Numbered from the stretch's first letter, positions 44,438 through 57,794 are shown. The stretch is DNA of 64,000 nucleotides from Timema cristinae (GCA_039000515.1 JBCFYV010000024.1:43163979-43227978), one strand, 5' to 3'. The notes: a model not told the origin generated them from the letters alone. A program made the numbers and translations.

Positions 44438-44848
44438 CAGTGGTTTTCAAAGGCTGTAACGTGGTACACCAGTGTGCAAAAAAAAAAAAAAATCATTAAG
44501 TGTGCCGTGAAATTATCGATGTTATATTATTGTAGATAATAAAAGATATTAAAGTAATTTAATCCCATTTTAATTTTTTTTTAAAAAGAGAAAAAGTCGG
44601 AGAAAGAATTCTTTCTATCTGTTTATTTCCCGAAAATATAATGTCTTACAATCAAATAATTGACAATTAATGAGAATCTTGTAGTTTCTTACAGAAAAGT
44701 TCAATTCGTTTTCAAACTGAGAGAAGTCTCTCTGCGCATGAGCATGCTCGAATCTCCGCTAGTGTCACCAACTTTCACATTCAGTGTGCCCCGAGGATTC
44801 ACGACAAATAATATAGTGCCGTGAACAAAACAAGTTGTAGAACCGCTG
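44438..44848. mobile_element. Short hAT element (MITE)
   Basis: Left end CAGTGGTTTTCAAAGGCTG, right end GTTGTAGAACCGCTG; the right end reverse-complements to CAGCGGTTCTACAAC, a match to the left. Flanks are GTATAGGT (44430-44437) and TAATAGGT (44849-44856), identical at six of eight positions, as expected of an aged 8-bp hAT duplication. GTGGTACACCAGTGTGC and AGTGTGCCGTGAAAT-type sub-terminal words repeat near the right end. 411 bp, no transposase. Confidence 0.75.
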
Positions 44849-44859
44849 TAATAGGTGAA

Positions 44860-45535
44860 CGCTCATGTAATACAAACCATCTCTTCCCCTCATCATCATG
44901 TATCATAGTTACGAGCCCATTTAAATATAATGCGGCTGATCATTATCGAAAAAATATAATTGTATCCTAAATTGACCAAGGGTAGCGAAGTTGTGTTTTA
45001 AATTGATTTGGAATTTTATCTGTCAGTCATTCCGTTCGTTCGGATCTTTGTTTCACCATGATTGTTAAATGCATTGACCAATTTAAACATTTAGAATGAA
45101 CATTATTTTAATCTAGACCAAGCGATGTGTCTATATATAGTTTTTTTCAATATGGTTATCTATTTCAAGATGGCGGCCGATCAAATGTTATTTGTTTAAT
45201 AGTTCATCTCTACGTACAGCCTGAAATGGGTAGTAAAACGTGGTGATAGAAAAAAAAAAAGCTCATTTCAAGTGATTTGAATTTGAAATTATAAACATTC
45301 CATTAAGTACCTAAAGAGATTTTTTTTTTTAAATTTTGGAATAAATTAAGAGATTGACATCTTAAACCGTGTGAACAATGGATATTTGCTATTAATATAA
45401 TGTGCTATGTTTAACTCTGGTATTCATTTGTTTTCTGTATTTGATCCCCAAGGGAAAAATCTCAACCTCATATCAAAGGAGAAACTATAGGGGATATTTT
45501 AACTTTAAATCCAAATATACATATTAAGACTGTAT
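44860..45535. other. AT-rich; SINE tail remnant
   Basis: GCCTGAAATGGGTAGTAAAACGTGG at about 45218-45243 is an isolated SINE-A/C tail with a poly(A) run. AAGATGGCGGCC near 45168 matches a Pho/YY1-type site but stands alone. Confidence 0.45.
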
Positions 45536-46940
45536 TAATGATTTAAAAAAATGGAGGGAATGAGTGAGGTCTATTGTTAACAAAACGACTAGTAAGACTG
45601 GAGTAACGATAATAACATGGAGGGAGCAAGGTCTATTGTTAACAGAACTCCTAGTAAGACTGTAGTAACGATAATAACAGGGGGGGAGAGAGGTCTACTG
45701 TTCACAGAACTACTAGTAAGACTGTAGTAAACGATAATAACATGGAGGGAGGGCTATTGTTCACAAAACTACTAGTAAGAATGTAGTTACAATAATAACA
45801 TGGAGGGAGTGAGGTTTAATATTCTCAGAACTACTAGTAAGACTGTAGTAAAGATAATAACATGGAGGGAGGGAGGTCTACTGTTCACAGAACTACTAGT
45901 AAGACTGTAGTAACGATAATAACATGGAGGGAGGGAGGTCTACTGTTCACAGAACTAGTAAGACTGTAGTAACGATAATAACATGGAGGGAGTGAGGTTT
46001 AATATTCTCAGAACTACTAGTAAGACTGTAGTAAAGATAATAACATGGAGGGAGGGAGGTCTACTGTTCACAGAACTACTAATAAGACTGTAGTAACGAT
46101 AATAACAGGGGGGGAGAGAGGTCTACTGATCACAGAACTACTAGTAAGACTGTAGTAACGATAATAACATGGAGAGAGGTCTACTGCTCACAGAACTATT
46201 AGTAAGACTGTAGTAACGATAATAACATGGAGGGAGGTCTATTGTTCACAAAACTACTAGTAAGAATGTAGTTACAATAATAACATGGAGGGAGTGAGGT
46301 TTAATATTCTCAGAACTACTAGTAAGACTGTAGTAAAGATAATAACATGGAGGGAGGGAGGTCTATTGTTCACAGAACTACTAGTAAGACTGTAGTAACG
46401 ATAATAACAGGGGGGGAGAGTGGTCTACTGTTCACAGAACTACTAGTAAGACTGTAGTAACGATAATAACATGGAGAGGGTCTACTGTTCACAGAACTAC
46501 TAGTAGGATTGTAGTAACGATAAAACATGGAGGGAGGGAGGTCTACTGTTCACAGAACTACTAGTAAGACTGTAGTAACGATAATAACATGGAGGGAGTG
46601 AGGTTTAATATTCTCAAAACTACTAGTAAGACTGTAGTAAAGATAATAACATGGAGGGAGTGAGGTTTAATATTCTCAGAACTACTAGTAAGACTGTAGT
46701 AAAGATAATAACAGGGGAGGAGAGAGGTCTACTGTTCACAGAACTACTAGTAAGACTGTAGTAACGATAAGAACATGGAGAGAGGTCTACTGCTCACAGA
46801 ACTATTAGTAAGACTGTAGTTACAATAATAACATGGAGGGAGTGAGGTTTAATATTCTCAGAACTACTAGTAAGACTGTAGTAAAGATAATAACATGGAG
46901 GGAGGGAGGTCTACTGTTCACCGAACTACTAGTAAGACTG

Positions 46941-49180
46941 TTGTAACGATAATAACATGGAGAGAGGTCTACTGTTAACAGAACTACTAGTAGGATTGTA
47001 GTAACGATAAGAACATGGAGGGAGGGAGGTCTACTGTTCACAGAACTACTAGTAACACTGTAGTAACGATAAGAACATAGAGGGAGGGAGGTCTACTGTT
47101 CACAGAACTACTAGTAAGACTGTAGTAACGATAATAACATGGAGGGAGGGAGGTTTAATATTCTCAGAACTACTAGTAAGACTGTAGTAAAGATAATAAC
47201 ATGGAGGGAGGGAGGTCTACTGTTCACAAAACTACTAGTAAGACTGTAGTAACGATAATAACAGGGGGGAGAGAGGTCTACTGTTCACAGAACTACTAGT
47301 AAGACTGTAGTAACGATAATAACATGGAGAGAGGTCTACTGCTCACAGAACTATTAGTAAGACTGTAGTAACGAAAATAACACGGAGGTAGGTCTACTGT
47401 TCATAGAACTACTAGTAAGACTGTAGTAACGATAATAACATGGAGGGAGGTCTACTGATCACAGAAATATTAGTAAGACTGTAGTTACAATAATAACATG
47501 GAGGGAGTGAGGTTTAATATTCTCAGAACAACTAGTAAGACTGTAGTAAAGATAATAACATGGAGGGAGGGAGGTCTACTGTTCACAGAACTACTAGTAA
47601 GACTGTAGTAACGATAAGAACATGGAGGGAGGGAGGTCTATTGTTCACAGAACTACTAGTAAGACTGTAGTAACGATAATAACATGGAGGGAGAGAGAGG
47701 TCTACTGTTCACAGAACTATTAGTAAGACTGTAGTAACGATAAGAACATGGAGGGAGGGAGGTCTACTGTTCACAGAACTATTAGTAAGACTGTAGTAAC
47801 GATAAGAACATGGAGGGAGGGAGGTCTATTGTTCACAAAACTACTAGTAAGACTGTAGTTACAATAATAGCATGGAGGGAGTGAGGTTTAATATTCTCAG
47901 AACTACTAGTAAGACTGTAGTAAAGATAATAACATGGAGGGAGGGAGGTCTACTGTTCACAGAACTACTAGTAAGACTGTAGTAACGATAATAACAGGGG
48001 GAGAGAGGTCTACTGTTCACAAAACTACTAGTAAGACTGTATTAACGATAATAACATGGAGAGAGGTCTACTGCTCACAGAACTACTAGTAAGACTGTAG
48101 TTACAATAATAACATTGAGGGAGTGAGGTTTAATATTCTCAGAACTACTAGTAAGACTGTAGTAAAGATAATAACATGGAGGGAGGGAGGTCTACTGTTC
48201 ACAGAACTACTAGTAAGACTGTAGTTACAATAATAACATGGAGGGAGTGAGGTTTAATATTCTCAGAACTACTAGTAAGACTGTAGTAACGATAAGAACA
48301 TGGAGGGAGGGAGGTCTACTGTTCACAGAACTACTAGTAAGACTGTAGTAACGATAATAACATGGAGGGAGGTCTACTGTTCACAGAAATACTATTAAGA
48401 CTGTAGTAACGATAATAACAGGGGGGGAGAGAGGTCTACTGTTCACAGAACTACTAGTAAGAATGTAGTAACGATAATAACATGGAGGGAGGGAGGTCTA
48501 CTGTTCACAGAACTACTAGTAAGACTGTAGTAACGATAAGAACATGGAAGGAGGTCTGCTGTTCACATAACTACTAGTAAGACTGTAGTAACGATAATAA
48601 CATGGGGGGAGAGAGGTCTACTGTTCACAGAACTACTAGTAAGACTGTAGTAACGATAATAACATGGAGGGAGGTCTATTGTTCACAGAACTAATAGTAA
48701 GACTGAAGTAACGATAATAACATGGAGGGAGTGAGGTTTAATATTCTCAGAACTACTAGTAAGACTGTAGTAACGATAATAACATGGGGGGAGAGAGGTC
48801 TACTGTTCACATAACTACTAGTAAGACTGTAGTAACGATAATAACATGGAGGGAGGTCTATTGTTCACAGAACTACTAGTAAGACTGTAGTAACGATAAT
48901 AGCATGGAGGAGGTCTACTGTTCACAGAACTACTAGTAAGACTGAAGTAACGATAATAACATGGAGGGAGGTCTATTGTTCACAGAACTACTAGTAAGAC
49001 TGTAGTAACGATAATAACATGGAGGGAGGTCTATTGTTCACAGAACTACTAGTAAGACTGTAGTAACGATAATAACAGGGGGGGAGAGAGGTCTACTGTT
49101 CACAGAACTTCTAGTAAGACTGTAGTAACGATAATAACATGGAGGGAGGTCTATTGTTCACAGAACTACTAGTAAGACTG
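46941..49180. repeat. Higher-order block B, copy 1
   Basis: A 2,240-bp block of about 38 units starting at TTGTAACGATAATAACATGG. Rare variants in it (AACACTGTAGTAACG, AACATAGAGGG, ACACGGAGGTAGG, AACTTCTAGTAAG) recur at the same offsets in the next block. Confidence 0.85.
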
Positions 49181-51421
49181 TTGTAACGATAATAACATGG
49201 AGAGAGGTCTACTGTTAACAGAACTACTAGTAGGATTGTAGTAACGATAAGAACATGGAGGGAGGGAGGTCTACTGTTCACAGAACTACTAGTAACACTG
49301 TAGTAACGATAAGAACATAGAGGGAGGGAGGTCTACTGTTCACAGAACTACTAGTAAGACTGTTAGTAACGATAATAACATGGAGGGAGGGAGGTTTAAT
49401 ATTCTCAGAACTACTAGTAAGACTGTAGTAAAGATAATAACATGGAGGGAGGGAGGTCTACTGTTCACAAAACTACTAGTAAGACTGTAGTAACGATAAT
49501 AACAGGGGGGAGAGAGGTCTACTGTTCACAGAACTACTAGTAAGACTGTAGTAACGATAATAACATGGAGAGAGGTCTACTGCTCACAGAACTATTAGTA
49601 AGACTGTAGTAACGAAAATAACACGGAGGTAGGTCTACTGTTCATAGAACTACTAGTAAGACTGTAGTAACGATAATAACATGGAGGGAGGTCTACTGAT
49701 CACAGAAATATTAGTAAGACTGTAGTTACAATAATAACATGGAGGGAGTGAGGTTTAATATTCTCAGAACAACTAGTAAGACTGTAGTAAAGATAATAAC
49801 ATGGAGGGAGGGAGGTCTACTGTTCACAGAACTACTAGTAAGACTGTAGTAACGATAAGAACATGGAGGGAGGGAGGTCTATTGTTCACAGAACTACTAG
49901 TAAGACTGTAGTAACGATAATAACATGGAGGGAGAGAGAGGTCTACTGTTCACAGAACTATTAGTAAGACTGTAGTAACGATAAGAACATGGAGGGAGGG
50001 AGGTCTACTGTTCACAGAACTATTAGTAAGACTGTAGTAACGATAAGAACATGGAGGGAGGGAGGTCTATTGTTCACAAAACTACTAGTAAGACTGTAGT
50101 TACAATAATAGCATGGAGGGAGTGAGGTTTAATATTCTCAGAACTACTAGTAAGACTGTAGTAAAGATAATAACATGGAGGGAGGGAGGTCTACTGTTCA
50201 CAGAACTACTAGTAAGACTGTAGTAACGATAATAACAGGGGGAGAGAGGTCTACTGTTCACAAAACTACTAGTAAGACTGTATTAACGATAATAACATGG
50301 AGAGAGGTCTACTGCTCACAGAACTACTAGTAAGACTGTAGTTACAATAATAACATTGAGGGAGTGAGGTTTAATATTCTCAGAACTACTAGTAAGACTG
50401 TAGTAAAGATAATAACATGGAGGGAGGGAGGTCTACTGTTCACAGAACTACTAGTAAGACTGTAGTTACAATAATAACATGGAGGGAGTGAGGTTTAATA
50501 TTCTCAGAACTACTAGTAAGACTGTAGTAACGATAAGAACATGGAGGGAGGGAGGTCTACTGTTCACAGAACTACTAGTAAGACTGTAGTAACGATAATA
50601 ACATGGAGGGAGGTCTACTGTTCACAGAAATACTATTAAGACTGTAGTAACGATAATAACAGGGGGGGAGAGAGGTCTACTGTTCACAGAACTACTAGTA
50701 AGAATGTAGTAACGATAATAACATGGAGGGAGGGAGGTCTACTGTTCACAGAACTACTAGTAAGACTGTAGTAACGATAAGAACATGGAAGGAGGTCTGC
50801 TGTTCACATAACTACTAGTAAGACTGTAGTAACGATAATAACATGGGGGGAGAGAGGTCTACTGTTCACAGAACTACTAGTAAGACTGTAGTAACGATAA
50901 TAACATGGAGGGAGGTCTATTGTTCACAGAACTAATAGTAAGACTGAAGTAACGATAATAACATGGAGGGAGTGAGGTTTAATATTCTCAGAACTACTAG
51001 TAAGACTGTAGTAACGATAATAACATGGGGGGAGAGAGGTCTACTGTTCACATAACTACTAGTAAGACTGTAGTAACGATAATAACATGGAGGGAGGTCT
51101 ATTGTTCACAGAACTACTAGTAAGACTGTAGTAACGATAATAGCATGGAGGAGGTCTACTGTTCACAGAACTACTAGTAAGACTGAAGTAACGATAATAA
51201 CATGGAGGGAGGTCTATTGTTCACAGAACTACTAGTAAGACTGTAGTAACGATAATAACATGGAGGGAGGTCTATTGTTCACAGAACTACTAGTAAGACT
51301 GTAGTAACGATAATAACAGGGGGGGAGAGAGGTCTACTGTTCACAGAACTTCTAGTAAGACTGTAGTAACGATAATAACATGGAGGGAGGTCTATTGTTC
51401 ACAGAACTACTAGTAAGACTG
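49181..51421. repeat. Higher-order block B, copy 2
   Basis: Directly follows copy 1 and is nearly identical at a constant offset of 2,240 bp, becoming 2,241 after one extra T near 49364. I saw no other difference in the markers compared. Confidence 0.85.
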
Positions 51422-52994
51422 TAGTAACGATAATAACATGGAGGGAGGTCTACTGTTCACAGAACTACTAGTAAGACTGTAGTAACGATAATAACAGGGG
51501 GGGAGAGAGGTCTACTGTTCACAGAACTACTAGTAAGACTGTAGTAAAGATAATAACAGGGGGCAGAGAGGTCTACTGTTCACAGAACTACTAGAAAGAC
51601 TGTAGTAACGATAATAACATGGATAGAGGTCTACTGCTCACAGAATTATTAGTAAGACTGTAGTAACGATAATAACATGGAGGGAGTGAGGTTTAATATT
51701 CTCAGAACTACTAGTAAGACTGGAGTAACGATAATAACATGGAGGGAGAGAGGTCTACTGTTATCAGAACTACTAGTAAGACTGTAGTAACGATAATAAC
51801 ATGGAGGGAGTGAGGTCTAATATTCCCAGAACTACTAGTAAGACTGTAGTAACGATAATAACATGGAGGGAGGTCTATTGTTCACAGAACTGCTAGTAAG
51901 ACTGTAGTAACGATAATAACATGGAGGGAGGTCTATTGTTCACAGAACTACTAGTAAGACTGTAGTAACGATAATAGCATGGGGGAGGTCTACTGTTCAC
52001 AGAACTACTAGTAAGACTGTAGTAACGATAATAACATGGAGGGAATGAGGTTTAATATTCTCAGAACTACTAGTAAGACTGTAGTAAAGATAATAACATG
52101 GAGGGAGGGAGGTCTACTGTTCACAGAACTACTAGTAAGACTGTAGTAACGATAATAACAGGGGGGGAGAGAGGTCTACTGATCACAGAACTACTAGTAA
52201 GACTGTAGTAACGATAATAACATGGAGAGAGGTCTACTGCTCACAGAACTATTAGTAAGACTGTAGTAACGATAATAACATGGAGGGAGGTCTATTGTTC
52301 ACAAAACTACTAGTAAGAATGTAGTTACAATAATAACATGGAGGGAGTGAGGTTTAATATTCTCAGAACTACTAGTAAGACTGTAGTAAAGATAATAACA
52401 TGGAGGGAGGGAGGTCTACTGTTCACAGAACTACTAGTAAGACTGTAGTAACGATAATAACAGGGGGGGAGAGTGGTCTACTGTTCACAGAACTACTAGT
52501 AAGACTGTAGTAACGATAATAACATGAGGAGAGGTCTACTGTTCACAGAACTACTAGTACGATTGTAGTAACGATAAGAACATGGAGGGAGGGAGGTCTA
52601 CTGTTCACAGAACTACTAGTAAGACTGTAGTAACGATAATAAAACATGGAGGGGTGAGGTTTAATATTCTCAAAACTACTAGTAAGACTGTAGTAAAGAT
52701 AATAACATGGAGGGAGTGAGGTTTAATATTCTCAGAACTACTAGTAAGACTGTAGTAAAGATAATAACAGGGGAGGAGAGAGGTCTATTGTTCACAGAAC
52801 TACTAGTAAGACTGTAGTAATCGATAAGAACATGGGAGAGGTCTACTGCTCACAGAACTATTAGTAAGACTGTAGTTACAATAATAACATGGAGGAGTGA
52901 GGTTTAATATTCTCAGAACTACTAGTAAGACTGTAGTAAAGATAATAACATGGAGGGAGGAGGTCTACTGTTCACCGAACTACTAGTAAGACTG

Positions 52995-55033
52995 TTGTAA
53001 CGATAATAACATGGAGAGAGGTCTACTGTTCACAGAACTACTAGTAGGATTGTAGTAACGATAAGAACATGGAGGGAGGAGGTCTACTGTTCACAGAACT
53101 ACTTAGTAACACTGTAGTAACGATAAGAACATGGAGGGAGGGAGGTCTACTGTTCACAGAACTACTAGTAAGACTGTAGTAACGATAATAACATGGAGGG
53201 AGTGAGGTTTAATATTCTCAGAACTACTAGTAAGACTGTATAAAGATAATAACATGGAGGGAGGAGGTCTACTGTTCACAAAACTACTAGTAAGACTGTA
53301 GTAACGATAATAACAGGGGGAGAGAGGCTACTGTTCACAGAACTACTAGTAAGACTGTAGTAACGATAATAACATGGAGAGAGGTCTACTGCTCACAGAA
53401 CTATTAGTAAGACTGTAGTAACGAAAATAACATGGAGGTAGGTCTACTGTTCATAGAACTACTAGTAAGAACTGTAGTAACGATAATAACATGGAGGGAG
53501 GTCTACTGCTCACAGAACTATTAGTAAGACTGTAGTAACGAAAATAACATGGAGGTAGGTCTACTGTTCATAGAACTACTAGTAAGACTGTAGTAACGAT
53601 AATAACATGGAGGGAGGTCTTACTGCTCACCAGAAATATTAGTAAGACTGTAGTTACATAATAACAATGGAGGGAGTGAGGTTTAATATTTCAGAACAAC
53701 TAGTAAGACTGTAGTAAAGATAATAACATGGAGGGAGGGAGGTCTACTGTTCACAAAACTACTAGTAAGACTGTATTAACGATAATAACATGGAGAGAGG
53801 TCTACTGCTCACAGAACTACTAGTAAGACTGTAGTTACAATAATAACATTGAGGGAGTGAGGTTTAATATTCTCAGAACTACTAGTAAGACTGTAGTAAA
53901 GATAATAACATGGAGGGAGGAGGTCTACTGTTCACAGAACTACTAGTAAGACTGTAGTTACAATAATAACATGGAGGGAGTGAGGTTTAATATTCTCAGA
54001 ACTACTAGTAAGACTGTAGTAACGATAAGAACATGGAGGGAGGGAGGTCTACTGTTCACAGAACTACTAGTAAGACTGTAGTAACGATAATAACATGGAA
54101 GGAGGGAGGTCTACTGTTCACAGAACTACTAGTAAGACTGTAGTAACGATAAGAACATGGAGGAGGGAGGTCTACTGTTCACAGAACTACTAGTAAGACT
54201 GTAGTAACGATAATAACATGGAGGGAGGTCTACTGTTCACAGAAATACTATTAAGACTGTAGTAACGATAATAACAGGGGGGGAGAGAGGTCTACTGTTC
54301 ACAGAACTACTAGTAAGAATGTAGTAACGATAATAACATGGAGGAGGGAGGTCTACTGTTCACAGAACTATAGTAAGACTGTAGTAACGATAAGAACATG
54401 GAAGGAGGTCTGCTGTTCACATAACTACTAGTAAGACTGTAGTAACGATAATAACATGGGGGGAGAGAGGTCTACTGTTCACAGAACTACTAGTAAGACT
54501 GTAGTAACGATAATAACATGGAGGGAGGTCTATTGTTCACAGAACTACTAGTAAGACTGTAGTAACGATAATAACATGGAGGGAGTGAGGTTTAATATTC
54601 TCAGAACTACTAGTAAGACTGTAGTAACGATAATAACATGGGGGAGAGAGGTCTACTGTTCACATAACTACTAGTAAGACTGTAGTAACGATAATAACAT
54701 GGAGGGAGGTCTATTGTTCACAGAACTACTAGTAAGACTGTAGTAACGATAATAGCATGGAGGAGGTCTACTGTTCACAGAACTACTAGTAAGACTGAAG
54801 TAACGATAATAACATGGAGGGAGGTCTATTGTTCACAGAACTACTAGTAAGACTGTAGTAACGATAATAACATGGAGGGAGGTCTATTGTTCACAGAACT
54901 ACTAGTAAGACTGTAGTAACGATAATAACAGGGGGGAGAGAGGTCTACTGTTCACAGAACTTCTAGTAAGACTGTAGTAACGATAATAACATGGAGGGAG
55001 GTCTATTGTTCACAGAACTACTAGTAAGACTGT
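52995..55033. repeat. Higher-order block B, copy 3 (indel-rich)
   Basis: Same succession of rare variants as copies 1 and 2 but about 200 bp shorter, with missing or altered units and many one-base insertions and deletions (GGGAGGAGGTC, GACTGTATAAAG, ACTACTTAGTAAC). It is preceded by a segment (about 52010-52994) matching 45960-46940 at an offset near 6,053. It is followed by one (55034-55640) matching 51421-51995. Confidence 0.75.
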
Positions 55034-55689
55034 AGTAACGATAATAACATGGAGGGAGGTCTACTGTTCACAGAACTACTAGTAAGACTGTAGTAACGAT
55101 AATAACAGGGGGGGAGAGAGGTCTACTGTTCACAGAACTACTAGTAAGACTGTAGTAACGATAATAACAGGGTCAGAGAGGTCTACTGTTCACAGAACTA
55201 CTAGTAAGACTGTAGTAACGATAATAACATGGAGAGAGGTCTACTGCTCACAGAATTATTAGTAAGACTGTAGTAACGATAATAACATGGAGGGAGTGAG
55301 GTTTAACTTCTCAGAACTACTAGTAAGACTGGAGTAACGATAATAACATGGAGGGAGAGAGGTCTACTGTTATCAGAACTACTAGTAAGACTGTAGTAAC
55401 GATAATAACATGGAGGGAGTGAGGTCTAATATTCCCAGAACTACTAGTAAGACTGTAGTAACGATAATAACATGGAGGGAGGTCTATTGTTCACAGAACT
55501 GCTAGTAAGACTGTAGTAACGATAATAACATGGAGGGAGGTCTATTGTTCACAGAACTACTAGTAAGACTGTAGTAACGATAATAGCATGGGGAGGTCTA
55601 CTGTTCACAGAACTACTAGTAAGACTGTAGTAACGATAATAACATGGAGGGAGGTCTATTGTTCACAAGATTACTAGTAATAGAAATTA

Positions 55690-56017
55690 AAGTAATATAT
55701 TTATTTTAATAAATTGAACATATTTGTTGTAGGGATTAATTATATATTGGGACAATACATTAGTTTAATGTAATTACTAAATAAAATTATCTACATAAAA
55801 TTGAAACAAAGAAGATGACGAGTTGTTGACTACATGTAAAATAATTACGTTTTTTAACAATTTTTTTAGGGAAAGTTCACCCCCAAAGGCTTGGTAGGCC
55901 CTAGCCATGCATAAATTTGAATAAAAATTATGCAAAAAGCAACACGAAGAGGATAGCTTTAAACGCGAAAAAAAGGAAACTCCATCAGCGAGATTATATT
56001 ATAGACTTATAAAAAGC

Positions 56018-56050
<33 letters not shown>

Positions 56051-56880
56051 CACCCTGTAAAAAAATGTACAATGCCCCGAGCCAACTTTCTCGCTCCTTT
56101 AACGAAAAATATAGACAATGTACTTAAACTCGTAATATATGTGAAACGAAATAATAGAAATTCCTTTTCAGAAATATAGAAAAATAAGCACCCCATTCCA
56201 TTAGAGCATAAATGAAATAATATACACTTTTACAGAAACATATTCGATAAAAAAAATTAACACCACTGTTAACCAAAGAGCATAACAATCAGTTTTTTTA
56301 TTTCAGACGCACAGTACATTTAAAAAAGTATTCTTTTTATAAAGAAATATATTTGAAAACAAAAAGTTTTTTGTTTGTAACAGTTTGATTTTGCAATTAA
56401 AAGAGTTGCGGAGACATGATCGAAGTTGGAGCTATCCATCTATATCATGTTTCCAGAAAATCGAGATCCACCATTTAGTTTGTAATATTAAACAGTGCTT
56501 ACGTATGCATTTTAAATAATTAAAATCTTTGGAACCGATTCGAGAGATTTAATTTCCCCTCCTCCCCTTAGGTAAAATACCCTTATTTTTAAGCTAGCTA
56601 TCCAATTCTAAAAACAGCGTCTGGGGAACCTCGTGAAAATGTTAAGATACCACGTTTTACATCTATCGCTATAATGGTTTCGGCTCTAGGTCGACGGACA
56701 GACAGACAGAAGGTATCACGAGAACCACTTTTTCGAGTTCAGCGGTCATGAAACGTCGACATCCATCAAAATCTCAAAATTAATTTTTTTGACGATCACA
56801 ATACTTCATCTCTTCTAAGGGTTACAAGGAAGCAAAAAAGTTCCATAAAATAGCTTACACACATGAAGATAAGGTACCTA
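55690..56880. other. AT-rich; (AAT)n and a possible old TE segment
   Basis: (AAT)n at about 56020-56046. GACGGACAGACAGACAGAAGG (56691-56711) and the ~350 bp around it resemble a dispersed repeat seen in many animal genomes, but I cannot assign its class. No gene recognised. Confidence 0.4.
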
Positions 56881-56889
56881 TATCGGACA

Positions 56890-57162
56890 TCACAACAACA
56901 CACACACACATCGTTCAAAAGCGTAAAATGACATCTTTGTTAGTTGGATGCCATGATGAAAACTACACCCTTTTACCCCTCCAAATCCCGACAAACCTTT
57001 CGGTAGTTGTGAGGGGTGTTTTGGTGGCAAACAATGGCGGAGGCTGGCAACAATGGTTCTTGCCTGCCGAGTATAGAAAAGAGCTGCTGGTGCTGCTATC
57101 TGCTTAGATTTCCCAAGAGGTGTCGCTGACTTCATAGACTCCTCCAAGGGCTGAGGGGTCAC
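56890..57162 (-). CDS. Possible small ORF or exon, unknown product
   Basis: A 90-codon frame beginning at ATG in an island (about 56930-57240) less AT-rich than its surroundings. The product is basic, proline-containing and without recognisable motifs. Composition is the only support. Confidence 0.12.
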   Translation of the reverse strand: MTPQPLEESMKSATPLGKSKQIAAPAALFYTRQARTIVASLRHCLPPKHPSQLPKGLSGFGGVKGCSFHHGIQLTKMSFYAFERCVCVLL

Positions 57163-57329
57163 GGGAATCTTTAGAAAGGGTTAGGAGGGGGTGGTCGTGG
57201 AGCTGCGAGTAGAGGATTAGCCACTTCCGGTGAGGCAGGAAATCGCCGGTTTGCAAATGATTCTGTGTTTATTTATCCATACGGGACCAGTTTAAACAAA
57301 GTGAACAAGTTTTACGCTCAAGTAGTGTG

Positions 57330-57555
57330 ATCTAGTGGGCGGGGATCAATAAGAGGACTAGACTGACGATGAAGGGGAGATCGGGGATCGATCCCTGTCA
57401 ATTGTACTAATGGTGGTTCCTTTTCTTAATGGATTTTCATCTCTCCCACCAAGCAAATTAAGGTACACTTCCTCAAAATTGAACCTTCATCATCCCTGGC
57501 ACATTGTAGTAATTAGTACATAGGCTTATAGCCCGAACGGACAGTAAGACATGGC

Positions 57556-57595
<40 letters not shown>

Positions 57596-57617
57596 TAATA
57601 ATAATAATAATAATAAA
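57330..57617 (+). mobile_element. SINE-A copy with (AAT)n tail
   Basis: GATGAAGGGGAGATCGGGG, GATCGATCCCTGTCAATTG, CTCCCACCAAGCAAATTAAG and tail GCTTATAGCCCGAACGGAC, AGTAAGACATGGCAATAATAATAAT onward. The (AAT)n run at 57553-57617 confirms that the shared A/C tail ends in this triplet. Confidence 0.8.
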
Positions 57618-57794
57618 TAATGGCTGTTTTTATTTGTTTACCACTCCCAGGCAAACTAACTAATTAGCTATTTGGTCTTATACTACTAAGCAGAGGCGTT
57701 TGGTTATATATTTTTTTTATCTCTTTAGATATTTGAGATAAGTATTTACGAATGAGGTCAAACAATACCTAAATACAAGTTGAAAACCTAGTCT

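Larger units (their letters stand above)
45541..55682. repeat. 10-kb minisatellite with higher-order structure
   Basis: Tandem units of about 56-64 bp built on ACTACTAGTAAGACTGTAGT, then AACGATAATAACATGGAGGG, a variable GGGAGG segment and GTCTACTGTTCACAGA. There are two main end types, GTCTACTGTTCACAG and GTTTAATATTCTCAG, plus rarer variants (AAAGATAATAAC, ACAATAATAAC, GGGGGGAGAGAG). Roughly 170 units. Each unit contains the palindrome ACTAGT and short inverted words ACTAC/GTAGT. Open frames in it are by-products, for example the 73-codon minus-strand frame at 46820. No centromeric or telomeric identity can be claimed. Confidence 0.95.

Noticed and set aside
46820..47041. 73-codon minus-strand frame with repeated VNSRPPSLHV-type sequence
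   Set aside because: It is a translation of the minisatellite; the internal repetition follows the DNA unit and frames elsewhere in the array are closed.
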